Shown here: one piece after another, positions 8,075-17,134 of the stretch | Layout: each line of letters begins with the position of its first letter | Position numbering within the stretch: the first letter of the stretch is position 1 | Assembly: GCA_963973795.1 (NCBI GenBank) | Contig: CAXBAF010000001.1 | Span: forward strand, 62,001-126,000 | Direction: 5' to 3' | From: UBA1926 sp002337215 | GTDB taxonomy: Bacteria; Planctomycetota; Phycisphaerae; Phycisphaerales; UBA1924 | DNA length: 64,000 nucleotides | Notes under the pieces: model-generated | Told to the model about the DNA's origin: nothing | Seen by the model: the letters and a program-made list of their open reading frames with translations, nothing else | Databases searched by the model: none | Made by a program: the position numbers and the translations under genes

Positions 8075-11000
8075 GCCAACGCCTCCAGCGACTTGATCAC
8101 CGCGGCGAGATCAGCCTCGGCCTTCGCGTGCTCGTCGCGTGTCTGCTGCACGAGGTGGGCCGGGGCCTTGTCGGTGTACCCCGGGTTGCTCAGCCGACCG
8201 GCGAGGGCCTTGACGGATTTTTCGAGGTCGGTCTTTTCCTTCTCGAGCCGTTCACGTTCGGCCTTGGGGTCGAGCGCGTCGGCGAGGTCGGCGAGGCGGT
8301 GCTCGACGCCGTCGAGGCTGAAGGCGGCCGAGTCGCCCTCCGAGGCGTCAGTCGTGACGGTGTGCAACCCTGCGAGGGATTCGACGAGGCCCTGGGCGGC
8401 GGCGATCTCGGCGGCGAGGGCATCGCTGGCGTGGAGCGCGATCTTCCGCCGGGGCTCGACCTGGTTGGCGCTGCGGACGGCGCGGACCGCGTCCACGATC
8501 ATGCGCACGCGCTCGAACGTCGCCTTGGCGTCGGCGTCGGCGAGCGAATCGGCGACGATCGGCCAACCCGCGGTGGCGAGGACCTCGCCCTTCTCGGGGG
8601 GCGTGAGCATGAGGCCTTCGAGCGACGGCGCGGGGACGGCCGACAGGCGCTCGTGGATCGTCTCGGTGATGAACGGGACGACGGGGTGGAGCAGCCGCAG
8701 CAGGCTGTCGAGGATGAGCCGGAGGGCGCCCTGCTGGGCGGGGTTGTCGGCAATGGTGGATTTGACGGCCTCGAGGTACCAGTCGCAGAAATCTCTTCTG
8801 ACCAGGTCGTACAACGCCTTGGCGTAGTTGCTGAACTGGTACGACGTCAGCGCCTGATCGATCTCGGCGATGCCTTCCTTCATGCGGGTGAGCATCCAGC
8901 GGTCGGCGAGGGTGAGGTCGGCGGGATCGATCGTCCCCGGCAGATCCGCGGGGATTTTGCTGAGCCCGAACCGGGCGGCGTTCCAGAGTTTGTTGCAGAA
9001 GTTGCGACCCAGGTCGAACTTGGGGCTCGAGTTCTTGCCCGTGGTCTCATCCTTCTCGACGGGCATGCGGACGTCTTGCGTTTGCGTCGTCATCTCGACG
9101 AGCGTGAACCGCATCGCGTCGGCGCCGTGGCTGTGGATGATGTCGAGCGGGTCGACCCCGTTGCCGAGGCTCTTGGACATCTTCCGACCTTCGCCGTCCT
9201 GGATCATCGCGTGGATGAACACATCGTGGAAGGGGATGGGGCCGGCCTGCTGTTCATTACCAAGGAAGTAGCGGTTGAACATCGCCATGCGGCTCACCCA
9301 GAGGGTGATGATCTCGCGGGCGGTGGTGAGCACGCTGGTGGGGTTGAAGGCTGCGAGGAGGCCGGCGGTGTCCTGGAAGCCGTGCTCGCGGAGGAGCGCG
9401 GGGATGTCGATGACGCCGAATTTGGTGGCTTCGAGCGGGGCGGCCGCCTTGACGCCCACGGCGCAGATGAGGTCGGTCGCTTCCCCGATGTCCTTGGACT
9501 TCGTGAGCGGCTGGGCGTCGTGCCCTTCTTGGGTGAGCTTGGCCTCGCTGAAGAGCTGGTAGGCAAGGGGCTGCGTGCCGTCGGCGGTGCTCGCGGTGTC
9601 GCGCAGGTGGAGCAGTTTCTCGATCAGCTCGCCCGAGAGTTCGCCCTCGGTGCCGATGAAGTCGTGGAAGGTGCCGATGCGCTTGACCCAGACCGAGCGG
9701 ATGTTGGGGTGGGCGAGCGGGTCGATTTTTTCGGGGGTGATGAGCGGCAGGTCGTGGTTGGGCCAGCCGAGCGTGGAGAGGGGCCAGAGGGCGCTGGAGA
9801 ACCAGGTGTCGAGGACGTCGGGGTCTTGGCTCAGACTCACGATCAAATACTTGATCTCGCGAGCAATTTTGTGCTGTTCTTCACTCCACAGATCAGGGCG
9901 ATTGAGTGATTTCGTATCACCATCGTTGCCCGTTGCAATGAAATCCTTGAACTTGGTCAGCAAGGCATCTGCATCATCGCCACCGGTACAAAGGAAGAAC
10001 TCATGACGGCCAGACGCAACGAAAACGTGACAGTGAATTGGATCTTGGCATTGAACCGCTGAACGGAGCTCGTCGATCTTTCCCCGAAGTGCATCTCTGT
10101 ATCCGACAGCATCCTTCCAAGGATCGAGTCCGTCACCAAATCCAGCCTTGAAATGCCACACCGGGATCCGATGCCCCCACCAGAGCTGCCGGCTGATGCA
10201 CCAGTCGCGCAGGTTGTCGTGCCAGGTCTCGTAGGTCTTCGCGTAGCGGGCGGGGTGGAAGGTCATCGACCCATCGCCGGCGTTCTCGAGATCCACGGCG
10301 GGCTTGCTCTCGGGCCATGAGCCGAGCGAGGCTTCCGTCCGCTGCTCCGCCACCAGCGACCGCTGGGCGTTGCCGCGGAGGCGGTCGTCGGTCACGCGGC
10401 AGTACCACTGGTCGCTCAGGTAGGGCTCGACGGGGACGTGGCTGCGGTAGGAGTGCCCCACGCTGTGCTCGTGCGGCTTGATGTCCTCGAGCAGCGGCTG
10501 GCTGTTGATCGTGTGGGCCTGGAATTCCTCGACGACCTTCTTGCGGGCGGCCTCGCGGCTGAGCCCGATGAAGACGCGGGCGCCGCCGTGCGGCTCGAAG
10601 TCGGGCCAGCCGTACTCGGCTGAGATGCTGGCGTCGGGCGCCATGACGTTGATCAGGTGCGTGCCGGCCGAGCATTGTGCTTCGATCGTGGATTGGTGGC
10701 GCTGCCCCAGCAGCCAGTCGTTGGGATCGTGGGCGGGCGTGACCTTGAGGAACCCGGTCGCCATCTTGGCTTTGGGGTCGTTCTCGTCGCCGCCCAGCGC
10801 GACGGGAAGGACGACGTAGTCATCCTCGATGATCGGGATGACGCGGTCCATGAAGGGGAGATCGACGAGCAGCCCTTTGAGGGCTTGGGCGCGGGGGTCC
10901 TTGGGGCTGATCGCGACCGCGACATCGCCCAGATATGTCTCTGGTCGCGTGGTGGCGACGGTGATCCAGGCCTCGTCGTCCTCGGGGTGCTGGTCGGCGC

Positions 11001-11784
11001 CGGGGTAGCCCTTGGCTTCGAGTTCGCCCCAGGTGACGGGGCTGTGGTCGCCCGGTTCGGTGGGGTGCACGAGCGGGTAGCGCAGGTAATAGAAATTGCC
11101 CTGGATGTCCTTCGCCTCGACCTCGTCGTCGGAGAGGGCGGTCTGGGTCGCGGGGTCCCAGTTGACGAGGCGTTTGCCGCGTTCGATGAGGCCGTCTTTG
11201 AAGAGTTTGAAGAAGGCCTCGCGCACGGCGCGCGCACAGATCTCGTCCATCGTGAACCGCTGGCGGTCCCAGTCGCACGAGCAGCCCATCGCCTTGAGCT
11301 GATCGGTGATGCGGGCCTCGAACTCGTCTTTCCAGGACTGGACCTGGGCGATGAACTTCTCCCTGCCCGGCTCCCCGTTGCGCTCCATCTCCTTGTGCTC
11401 GGCGAGGGCGGGCTTGCCGGCCTCCTTGAGCTGCTTGTCGACGATGGTCTGCGTCGCGATGCCGGCGTGGTCGGTGCCGGGCATCCAGAGGGTCTCGTAC
11501 CCCTTCATGCGGTGGGCGCGCACGAGGACGTCCTGGATCGTGTTGTTGAGCGCGTGTCCGAGGTGGAGGGCCGCGGTGACGTTGGGCGGCGGGATGAGGA
11601 CGCAGTAGGGGGGTTTTTCGCCCGACAGGACGTTCGCGGGGTCGGCGTGAAACGCGTCGGCGTCGAGCCAGCGCTGCCAGACCGCGGGCTCGTGCTGCTC
11701 CGGGGTGTAGGTCTTGCTCAGCTCGGGGCGAGCGGGCGCGGCGGTGGGCGACGGATTGGAGTCTTGATTCTGGGAATCTGGCAT
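8071..11784 (-). CDS. valS: Valyl-tRNA synthetase, unusually long, with two internal insertions
   Basis: ValRS charges tRNA-Val with valine and hydrolyses mischarged Thr. Class Ia signatures are present: HLGH (residues 74-77, the HIGH motif), GRKMSKSLGNGVDP (KMSKS near 867-871), WCISRQLWWGHRIPVW, DPDVLDTWFSSALWP and a C-terminal coiled-coil arm. At 1237 aa it is about 300 residues longer than E. coli ValRS. Two additions account for most of this. One is a roughly 100-residue segment between GHRIPVW and DPDVLDTWFSS (about residues 547-651), where many ValRS carry a zinc-ribbon; no CxxC pair is present. The other is about 130 residues after STLGWP. The first has clearly lower G+C (about 49% by hand count over 9841-10140, against about 67% beside it). 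The frame stays open throughout. Confidence 0.95.
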   Translation of the reverse strand: MPDSQNQDSNPSPTAAPARPELSKTYTPEQHEPAVWQRWLDADAFHADPANVLSGEKPPYCVLIPPPNVTAALHLGHALNNTIQDVLVRAHRMKGYETLWMPGTDHAGIATQTIVDKQLKEAGKPALAEHKEMERNGEPGREKFIAQVQSWKDEFEARITDQLKAMGCSCDWDRQRFTMDEICARAVREAFFKLFKDGLIERGKRLVNWDPATQTALSDDEVEAKDIQGNFYYLRYPLVHPTEPGDHSPVTWGELEAKGYPGADQHPEDDEAWITVATTRPETYLGDVAVAISPKDPRAQALKGLLVDLPFMDRVIPIIEDDYVVLPVALGGDENDPKAKMATGFLKVTPAHDPNDWLLGQRHQSTIEAQCSAGTHLINVMAPDASISAEYGWPDFEPHGGARVFIGLSREAARKKVVEEFQAHTINSQPLLEDIKPHEHSVGHSYRSHVPVEPYLSDQWYCRVTDDRLRGNAQRSLVAEQRTEASLGSWPESKPAVDLENAGDGSMTFHPARYAKTYETWHDNLRDWCISRQLWWGHRIPVWHFKAGFGDGLDPWKDAVGYRDALRGKIDELRSAVQCQDPIHCHVFVASGRHEFFLCTGGDDADALLTKFKDFIATGNDGDTKSLNRPDLWSEEQHKIAREIKYLIVSLSQDPDVLDTWFSSALWPLSTLGWPNHDLPLITPEKIDPLAHPNIRSVWVKRIGTFHDFIGTEGELSGELIEKLLHLRDTASTADGTQPLAYQLFSEAKLTQEGHDAQPLTKSKDIGEATDLICAVGVKAAAPLEATKFGVIDIPALLREHGFQDTAGLLAAFNPTSVLTTAREIITLWVSRMAMFNRYFLGNEQQAGPIPFHDVFIHAMIQDGEGRKMSKSLGNGVDPLDIIHSHGADAMRFTLVEMTTQTQDVRMPVEKDETTGKNSSPKFDLGRNFCNKLWNAARFGLSKIPADLPGTIDPADLTLADRWMLTRMKEGIAEIDQALTSYQFSNYAKALYDLVRRDFCDWYLEAVKSTIADNPAQQGALRLILDSLLRLLHPVVPFITETIHERLSAVPAPSLEGLMLTPPEKGEVLATAGWPIVADSLADADAKATFERVRMIVDAVRAVRSANQVEPRRKIALHASDALAAEIAAAQGLVESLAGLHTVTTDASEGDSAAFSLDGVEHRLADLADALDPKAERERLEKEKTDLEKSVKALAGRLSNPGYTDKAPAHLVQQTRDEHAKAEADLAAVIKSLEALA
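9835..10145 (-). other. Low-G+C in-frame insertion within valS
   Basis: This segment of valS is about 49% G+C by hand count, with A/T-ending codons, whereas the flanking valS sequence is about 67%. It encodes roughly residues 547-651, which show no recognised family. It sits where other ValRS enzymes have a zinc-ribbon between the GHRIPVW and DPDVLDTWFSS motifs. The reading frame is intact across both edges, and no inverted or direct repeats mark the borders. It has no intein features (no Cys/Ser at the N-edge and no HN-C/S at the C-edge, and it is too short). Confidence 0.75.
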
Positions 11785-11801
11785 TTGCGGCCTCTTTCGG
11801 G

Positions 11802-12833
11802 GTGACCCAGCATCCTAAACCGCGGATGATTGGCATGATGAAGCAGCGGCGGATTGTCATCGGGATTGTCGCGGTTTTTCTGGTCCTGGCCGGGGGGGTG
11901 GCGGTCTGGCGGGTCGTTGACCAGCGTCGGCAGGCTGCGTCGTTGGCAGGAACAGCGGCGGAGGGTGTGGACCTCGCGTCCACCGCGGCGGTGCTGAAGG
12001 CGGCGCGGACGTATATCGGTGAGCAGGAATTGGGCAAGGCGGAGGCCGTGCTGCGGCGAGCGCTCGAGGATCGGTCGGACGACGCCCTGATGCGGGAGTT
12101 GCTGGGCGATGTGCTGCTGCAGGGGGACGACGAGCCCGCGGCGATGGCGCAGTACGCCGCGGTTGCGGATCGGACCGACGCGTCGGCGGAGGCGTTGTTC
12201 AAGGCAGGATCGCTCGCGGCTGGGATGGGCGAGTTCGAGCGCGCGGTCGCGTACCTGGCGCGGGCGACGAAGGCGGAACCCGGCAATGTCGAGGCGGCGG
12301 TGCAACTCGCGAACGCGTTGTTGGAATTGAACCGGGTCCCCGAGGCGAAGGTGGAGCTCACGCGTGCGGTGGTGCTCGACGAGGGCGTGGGGATGGCGTG
12401 GGGCATGCTCGCGGAGATCGCGGTTCGTGAGAACAAATTGGAGATGGCGACCCAGCACATCGTCAAGGCGCGGACGTTTGAGCCGGGGAGTATCCCGTGG
12501 CGTGTGCTCGAGGCGCGGGTGATGCGTCGCATGGGCGAGCCGGAGAAGTCGGTCATGCTGCTCGACGGTCTGCGCGGGGAGACCCGGTTCGAGCCTTCGG
12601 TGGTCGCGGAGATGGCGGCGTCGCTCGGGATGCTCGATCGCGCGGACGACGCGATGACGATCTATCGGGTCGCTGTCCGGGAACGGCCCGCGGACGGTGA
12701 GCTGCGGTACGAGGCGGCGGTGTGGGCCGAGCGGGTGGGGGAGATCGAGGAGGCCCGCGAGCTGGCGCAGTCGGCGGCGATGCTCGGGGAAGCGCGGGCG
12801 CGGGATCTTCTGGAACGGCTCGGCGAGGACTGA
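11802..12833 (+). CDS. Membrane-anchored TPR protein
   Basis: A protein of up to 343 aa with an N-terminal signal anchor (RRIVIGIVAVFLVLAGGVAVW) and then a run of tetratricopeptide-like helical pairs rich in Ala, Leu, Glu and Gly (for example repeated A.LL...G....A...L units). It is expected to sit in the inner membrane with the TPR array outside the cytoplasm, acting as a protein-binding scaffold; no enzyme motif is visible. The start is uncertain. A GTG at 11802 gives the longest frame, while ATGs at 11826 and 11835 sit closer to the membrane segment, and none has a strong Shine-Dalgarno sequence. It is divergent from valS with only 17-50 bp between starts, so the promoters must overlap the coding ends. 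Confidence 0.75.
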   Translation: MTQHPKPRMIGMMKQRRIVIGIVAVFLVLAGGVAVWRVVDQRRQAASLAGTAAEGVDLASTAAVLKAARTYIGEQELGKAEAVLRRALEDRSDDALMRELLGDVLLQGDDEPAAMAQYAAVADRTDASAEALFKAGSLAAGMGEFERAVAYLARATKAEPGNVEAAVQLANALLELNRVPEAKVELTRAVVLDEGVGMAWGMLAEIAVRENKLEMATQHIVKARTFEPGSIPWRVLEARVMRRMGEPEKSVMLLDGLRGETRFEPSVVAEMAASLGMLDRADDAMTIYRVAVRERPADGELRYEAAVWAERVGEIEEARELAQSAAMLGEARARDLLERLGED

Positions 12834-12852
12834 ACGGCGGACGTCGGGAGGC

Positions 12853-13149
12853 TCAGTCGTCGTCGGCTTCCCAGTCCTGGTGGGCCTCGGGGTCGTCGCC
12901 CAGTTCGTCGGGCTCGGGCTCGGCCCGGCGTGCGGACTCCTCCCACGCGTTGATGCCCTCGTAGCGGTCCCGGCGTTCGGGGACCTCGGCGTAGTTCTTC
13001 GCGAACCACGCGAACCCCGCGAGGAGCAGTCCCAGGATGACCAGGATCCCGACGATGATGAGCACAACGAGCAGCAGGAACGCGCGGCCCACCGCCCTCT
13101 GCTGGGCGGGGTCGGGCGTCGTCGCGAGTGTCATCAGCCAATCGTGCAC
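12853..13149 (-). CDS. Small single-pass membrane protein of unknown function
   Basis: A 98-aa protein with a strong transmembrane helix (about residues 24-50: FLLLVVLIIVGILVILGLLL) and a charged, acidic C-terminal tail (about residues 52-98) ending in Asp residues. It resembles no named family I can recognise. Codon usage follows the high-G+C third-position bias of the region, and the frame fits neatly between the TPR gene end (12833) and the prfB leader, which supports a real gene. It is convergent with the TPR gene and divergent from prfB. Confidence 0.6.
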   Translation of the reverse strand: MHDWLMTLATTPDPAQQRAVGRAFLLLVVLIIVGILVILGLLLAGFAWFAKNYAEVPERRDRYEGINAWEESARRAEPEPDELGDDPEAHQDWEADDD

Positions 13150-13297
13150 CCGATCAGTTTAGCGTCGATGCGACACGGGTCGCCAGCGCACTCGTTCTCG
13201 CGATTGTGCTGGGGCCCGCGGCTGTTCCTAGACTCTTGCCGGCCCGATGACGCTCGCGGAGTGCGGCGTCTGTGCGGGCCCTGGAGCGTGATCTCGT

Positions 13298-14404
13298 ATG
13301 CAACTCGAAGCCCACCACAAAGTGATCGATGAACTCGGCGAGCGGATCCGCACGATCCGTGAGTCGCTGCGGTACGACGACAAGTTCGCCGAGCTGAAGA
13401 AGCTCGAAGAGAAGATGAACGCCACGGATTTCTGGGACAACCAGGAGAACGCGAAGAAGGTCGTCGCGGAAATGAAGCGTGTGAAGGCGCAGGTCAGTCC
13501 TCTGACCAAGGTTCTCGAGGATTTCGAGGAGGCCTCGCTCGCGTACGAGATGAGCAAGGACGAGGAGGGAGACGAGCTGCTCAAGGAGGCGGACGGGAAG
13601 CTGCACGAGTTGCTGGGCCGGATGGACAAGCTCGAGATGCAGAGCCTGCTGAGCGGCAAGCACGACCACCGCGATTGCTTCTTTACGATCAGCGCCGGCG
13701 ACGGCGGCACGGAGGCGAACGACTGGGCCGAGATGCTGTTCCGGATGTACCTCTACTACTTCGAGATCATGGGCTGGAAGGTCGAGGAGGTCGAGAAGAG
13801 CCACGGCACGGAGGTCGGCATCGCGTCGGTCACGCTGCACGTGAAGGGCGACTTCGCGTTTGGCTATCTCGCGTGCGAGCGCGGCACGCACCGGTTGGCG
13901 CGGGTGAGCCCGTTCAACAGCCAGGGCAAGCGGCAGACGAGCTTCGCGACCGTCGATATCGTGCCCGAGTTTGAGGAAGTGGACCTCGTGATCCCGGAGA
14001 ACGACCTGGATATCCAGGTCTTCGCGCGGTCGAGCGGCCCCGGCGGGCAGAACGTGAACAAGGTGGCGAGCGCGGTGCGGATCGTGCACAAGCCGACGGG
14101 GTTCATGGTCGTGTCGAGCACGCACAAGGAGATGCTGCAGAACCGCAAGCAGGCGCTGTCGATCCTGCAGGCGAAGCTGGAGCAGAAGGCGGACGAGGAG
14201 CGTCAGGCGGAGATCACCGAGGCCGCGGGCGGGAAGATCGAGAACCGCGGGTGGGGCGCGCAGATCCGGTCGTATGTGCTCTACGACAACCGGGTCAAGG
14301 ACCACCGGACGAACTACGAAGCGAACCCGACGACGGTGCTGAACGGGGACATCCACGGGTTTGTGGACGCGGAACTCAAGCGGCGGCGGAACGAGGCGGG
14401 CTGA
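13298..14404 (+). CDS. prfB: Peptide chain release factor 2
   Basis: RF2 recognises UGA and UAA stop codons and triggers peptidyl-tRNA hydrolysis. The codon-reading tripeptide SPF (residues 204-206) and the catalytic GGQ (249-251, in SSGPGGQNVNKV) are both present; SPF distinguishes it from RF1 (PxT). Length 368 aa is standard. Many bacterial prfB genes contain an in-frame UGA near codon 25 that requires a +1 frameshift for autoregulation. Here the matching segment (RESLRYDDKF, residues 21-30) is read straight through with no UGA, so that control is absent. The ATG at 13298 has GGAG about 10 nt upstream. The 3' end overlaps the convergent DUF1275 gene by 29 bp. Confidence 0.95.
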   Translation: MQLEAHHKVIDELGERIRTIRESLRYDDKFAELKKLEEKMNATDFWDNQENAKKVVAEMKRVKAQVSPLTKVLEDFEEASLAYEMSKDEEGDELLKEADGKLHELLGRMDKLEMQSLLSGKHDHRDCFFTISAGDGGTEANDWAEMLFRMYLYYFEIMGWKVEEVEKSHGTEVGIASVTLHVKGDFAFGYLACERGTHRLARVSPFNSQGKRQTSFATVDIVPEFEEVDLVIPENDLDIQVFARSSGPGGQNVNKVASAVRIVHKPTGFMVVSSTHKEMLQNRKQALSILQAKLEQKADEERQAEITEAAGGKIENRGWGAQIRSYVLYDNRVKDHRTNYEANPTTVLNGDIHGFVDAELKRRRNEAG

Positions 14405-15071
14405 GCATGCGTCGCCGCCAGACGAAGTAGATCGACCCGGCGATGATGAGGACCGACCCGAGCACGCTGAGCGTCGCGCTGCCGGCAACTTTGCGGCAGA
14501 ACGCGCCCGCGATTCCGCCCGCGGTAAACGAGAAGAGAAGTCCGGCGAGCATCGCGAATCGCCACCCGGCGATGCGTCGATGCCGGATCGCGGCGCCCGC
14601 AAGCAGGCCGAGATCCGTTACGATGCCGGTCGCGTGTGTCGTTCGCACGACCATCCCGCGGTACGCGGACGCGAACGCGTTTTGCAGCCCGGCGGCGGTC
14701 GCGGCGAGCGACATACCGGCGAGCGGTGCTCTCGGCAGGATCGCCCCGGCCGCGATGAGCAGCGCTCCCTCAAGGATGATCGCGACGCCGTAGGGTCGTC
14801 CGAGCTGGAGCGTTCGGTCTCCGATGATGACGCCGCTGCATGTGGCGCCCAACGCGAACGAGAGGACGATGATTCCGACGGTCGCGGCGTGGTCGAACAC
14901 GCCGCGCGCGAGATCTGCCGAAATGCCGGTGATTGAGCCTGTGACATGTGTGACCGCGATACCACCCTCGGCGATCACGACGACATTGACGCACCCGGCG
15001 ACCGCGGCGAGCGAGAACCCGCCGAATAGAACGGCGAGCGTGACACGCGAGAACTGGTCCTTGTTCCGCAT
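14376..15071 (-). CDS. DUF1275 (YoaK-like) integral membrane protein
   Basis: A 231-aa protein with about six hydrophobic helices. The N-terminal pattern of a membrane helix with small residues followed by HVTGSITGIS, and the later TTHATGIVTDLG segment, match the DUF1275/YoaK family of inner-membrane proteins whose transported substrate is not known. The conserved 'THvTG' motif appears twice, as is typical for the family's internal duplication. The ATG at 15071 precedes a short basic stretch and the first helix. The tail overlaps the 3' end of prfB on the opposite strand by 29 bp, so both transcripts share an antisense end. Confidence 0.8.
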   Translation of the reverse strand: MRNKDQFSRVTLAVLFGGFSLAAVAGCVNVVVIAEGGIAVTHVTGSITGISADLARGVFDHAATVGIIVLSFALGATCSGVIIGDRTLQLGRPYGVAIILEGALLIAAGAILPRAPLAGMSLAATAAGLQNAFASAYRGMVVRTTHATGIVTDLGLLAGAAIRHRRIAGWRFAMLAGLLFSFTAGGIAGAFCRKVAGSATLSVLGSVLIIAGSIYFVWRRRMLSPPRSAAA

Positions 15072-15179
15072 CCATCTCTTTCATGCTGGGGTGTGAATGA
15101 ACAGGATCTTCATCGATCCTGAAACAGCCTGACGACCCGGGCAAGTACGATAGAGCCGTTGGAATCGGAGGAGACTTCC

Positions 15180-16253
15180 ATGCGTCTGAAGCTATGCATA
15201 TTCACCGTTCTTGCGTCGGTTTCTGCCGTGCTCGCGGCTGAGCCCTTTGATGTGATCGCGTTCGGCTCCTGCGCCCGCGAGCGGCAGGAGCAGCCGATCT
15301 GGACGGAGATCATCGCGAAGCGGCCCGACCTGTTTTTGTTCATCGGGGACAACCACTACGCGGACTTCTGGGAGAAGGACGGGAGGATGGTGATGCAGCC
15401 TGTCCCGAGTCCCGAGCGGATCCAGGAGGCGTACGACGCGCTCGCGGGCAAGCCCGGCTACCGGCGGATGCTGCGGACGTGCCCGATCCTGGCGACGTGG
15501 GACGACCACGATTACGGCGCCAACGACGCGGGCAACGACTTTGTATTCCGCGAGGAGAGCCGGGATCTGTTTCTTGATTTCTACGGGTTCGGCGAGAACG
15601 CACCGATCCGCGAGCAGGACGGCGTGTACCACAGCCGGTTCTTCGATGGGCCCGACGGGCAGCGGGTGCAGGTCATCATGCTCGATACGCGGTTCAACCG
15701 CGACCCGCTCGAGCGAGCCGCCGACCGGCAGGGGCGGCGCGGGCCGTACGGACCCACGAGCGATACCAGCACGACCATCCTCGGAGATGCTCAGTGGCGT
15801 TGGCTCGAAGCGCAGTTCCGCATGCCCGCGGATGTGCGCATCCTCGCGAGCAGCATCCAGATCGTCTCCGACGAGCACGGCTACGAGACGTGGGGCAACT
15901 TCCCCCACGAGCGCGAGCGGCTGTATGACCTGATCGACGCGACCAACGCGAGCGGCGTGCTCGCGATCAGCGGCGACCGGCACCTGATGGAGATCAGTCG
16001 GGATGTGGGGCGGGGCTCGCCGTACCCGTTCTGGGATTTCACGAGCAGCGGGCTGACGCAGAGGGCGCAGGTGGTGGGCGATCCGAATTCGTTCCGTGTC
16101 GGCCCCGTGCTGCGCGAAACCAACTTCGGGGTGATCCGCTTCGAGTGGGGCGCAACGCCTGAGACGACGGCGATCAGCCTGGAGGGATACGGCGATCGGG
16201 GACAACTGCTGAACCGTCAGACGGTGTGGTTGTCGGAGCTGTCTGAGGAGTGA
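15180..16253 (+). CDS. PhoD-like alkaline phosphatase/phosphodiesterase, secreted
   Basis: This 357-aa secreted metallophosphoesterase of the PhoD type releases phosphate from mono- or diesters outside the cytoplasm. A signal peptide covers about residues 1-20, ending in VLAAEP. Metal-site motifs follow in order: FGSCA, FIGDNHYADF, TWDDHDYGANDAGND and a late ISGDRHLME. The ATG at 15180 is preceded by GGAGGA at good spacing; a start seven codons earlier is possible but lacks this site. PhoD enzymes usually need Ca and Fe. No Tat twin-arginine is present in the leader, unlike B. subtilis PhoD, which suggests Sec export. The 3' end overlaps the convergent 'DWSA' gene by 37 bp. Confidence 0.87.
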   Translation: MRLKLCIFTVLASVSAVLAAEPFDVIAFGSCARERQEQPIWTEIIAKRPDLFLFIGDNHYADFWEKDGRMVMQPVPSPERIQEAYDALAGKPGYRRMLRTCPILATWDDHDYGANDAGNDFVFREESRDLFLDFYGFGENAPIREQDGVYHSRFFDGPDGQRVQVIMLDTRFNRDPLERAADRQGRRGPYGPTSDTSTTILGDAQWRWLEAQFRMPADVRILASSIQIVSDEHGYETWGNFPHERERLYDLIDATNASGVLAISGDRHLMEISRDVGRGSPYPFWDFTSSGLTQRAQVVGDPNSFRVGPVLRETNFGVIRFEWGATPETTAISLEGYGDRGQLLNRQTVWLSELSEE

Positions 16254-17134
16254 ACGCTTGCGATCCACCCTTCCCGAGAGGCAACCTCGGGAAGATCTTC
16301 GGGCATGAGACTCGTGTGCAACGAACCGGGTTGATGCGCCGGCGCCGAGACCATGGCGTCCCGCGTCGCGAGCACTTGCCGCGCGTCCTTGATCGGGTGA
16401 TCAGTGATGTCCGCGTTGTGCAGGCTCGGCCAGATTTCGGTGATGACGACCGCGTCAAGCCGTTCGATCTGCTCAAAGGGCCAGAGCCGTCCTCGGTCGT
16501 GCAGGTTCGCCAGCAGGCGGTGGATGACCGGCAGGCCGAGCAGCGTCTGGCTGCCGACCGAGCCCGTGGTGTAGAGCTTCCAGGGCGACTGGATCCCGAG
16601 ACGACGGGTTGTGCGAACGAGTTGTTCGACCGCGCGGTACTCGGGGACGGCTCGCATCACGCGTTTGGTCGGCAGGAGCAAACTCGACACGCTATCGCGT
16701 GTGGGGGGGCAGCCCCAGAACGGGCCGTGGGGCTCGGCGAAGCGTTCGGCGATCTGCTCGTTGAGCGCCTCGGCGACGTCGAACCGGTTGTTGTGGTTGG
16801 TGTCGTCGTCTTTGATGAGCGAATCGACGTGTTGGCAGAGTTGTCGGCCCGCGGGGAGAACCTCTGCGCCATCGATCGCGACCGGATATCCCAGTGGAAA
16901 GTCAAAGCCGACGAGGGCAGAGCCCGCGTGTGAAGCGAGCAGATCCGTGATGCGCGCTTCGCAACTCGCCCGGGTCCGGAAGTATTCAGGGGGAGGTCGG
17001 CGATCCGCGTCGTCGTCTCGGAAGGCCCACGCGATCCAGCAGGCGTCGGCGCTCGGCTTCTTGGGTCTGGGCTGTGATGCGGCGGACCAATCGACCGCGA
17101 TGATCAGATCGGGGAGGAATGCGGCCGGCGTCAT
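16217..17134 (-). CDS. 'DWSA' family protein of unknown function
   Basis: A 305-aa soluble protein beginning with a hydrophobic strand and IIAVDWSAAS, followed by WIAWAF, ALVGFDFPLGYP and FWGCPP. I associate this pattern with a family of proteobacterial and other proteins sometimes annotated, without experimental basis, as linked to molybdopterin-guanine dinucleotide synthesis. The early Asp on a strand (VDWS) and the second GFDFP strand recall an RNase H-like fold (DUF429-like), but that is inference. The start overlaps the stop of the upstream membrane-protein gene (ATGA, 17131-17134), so the two form a coupled pair. Confidence 0.65.
   Translation of the reverse strand: MTPAAFLPDLIIAVDWSAASQPRPKKPSADACWIAWAFRDDDADRRPPPEYFRTRASCEARITDLLASHAGSALVGFDFPLGYPVAIDGAEVLPAGRQLCQHVDSLIKDDDTNHNNRFDVAEALNEQIAERFAEPHGPFWGCPPTRDSVSSLLLPTKRVMRAVPEYRAVEQLVRTTRRLGIQSPWKLYTTGSVGSQTLLGLPVIHRLLANLHDRGRLWPFEQIERLDAVVITEIWPSLHNADITDHPIKDARQVLATRDAMVSAPAHQPGSLHTSLMPEDLPEVASREGWIASVHSSDSSDNHTV

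Noticed and set aside
8128..9909. A 593-codon plus-strand frame over valS
   Set aside because: Antisense to valS; composition artefact. It ends where the low-G+C insertion begins, as expected for a G+C-driven frame.
9835..10145. Intein or mobile element in valS
   Set aside because: No splice-junction residues, too short for an intein, no terminal repeats or transposase frame.
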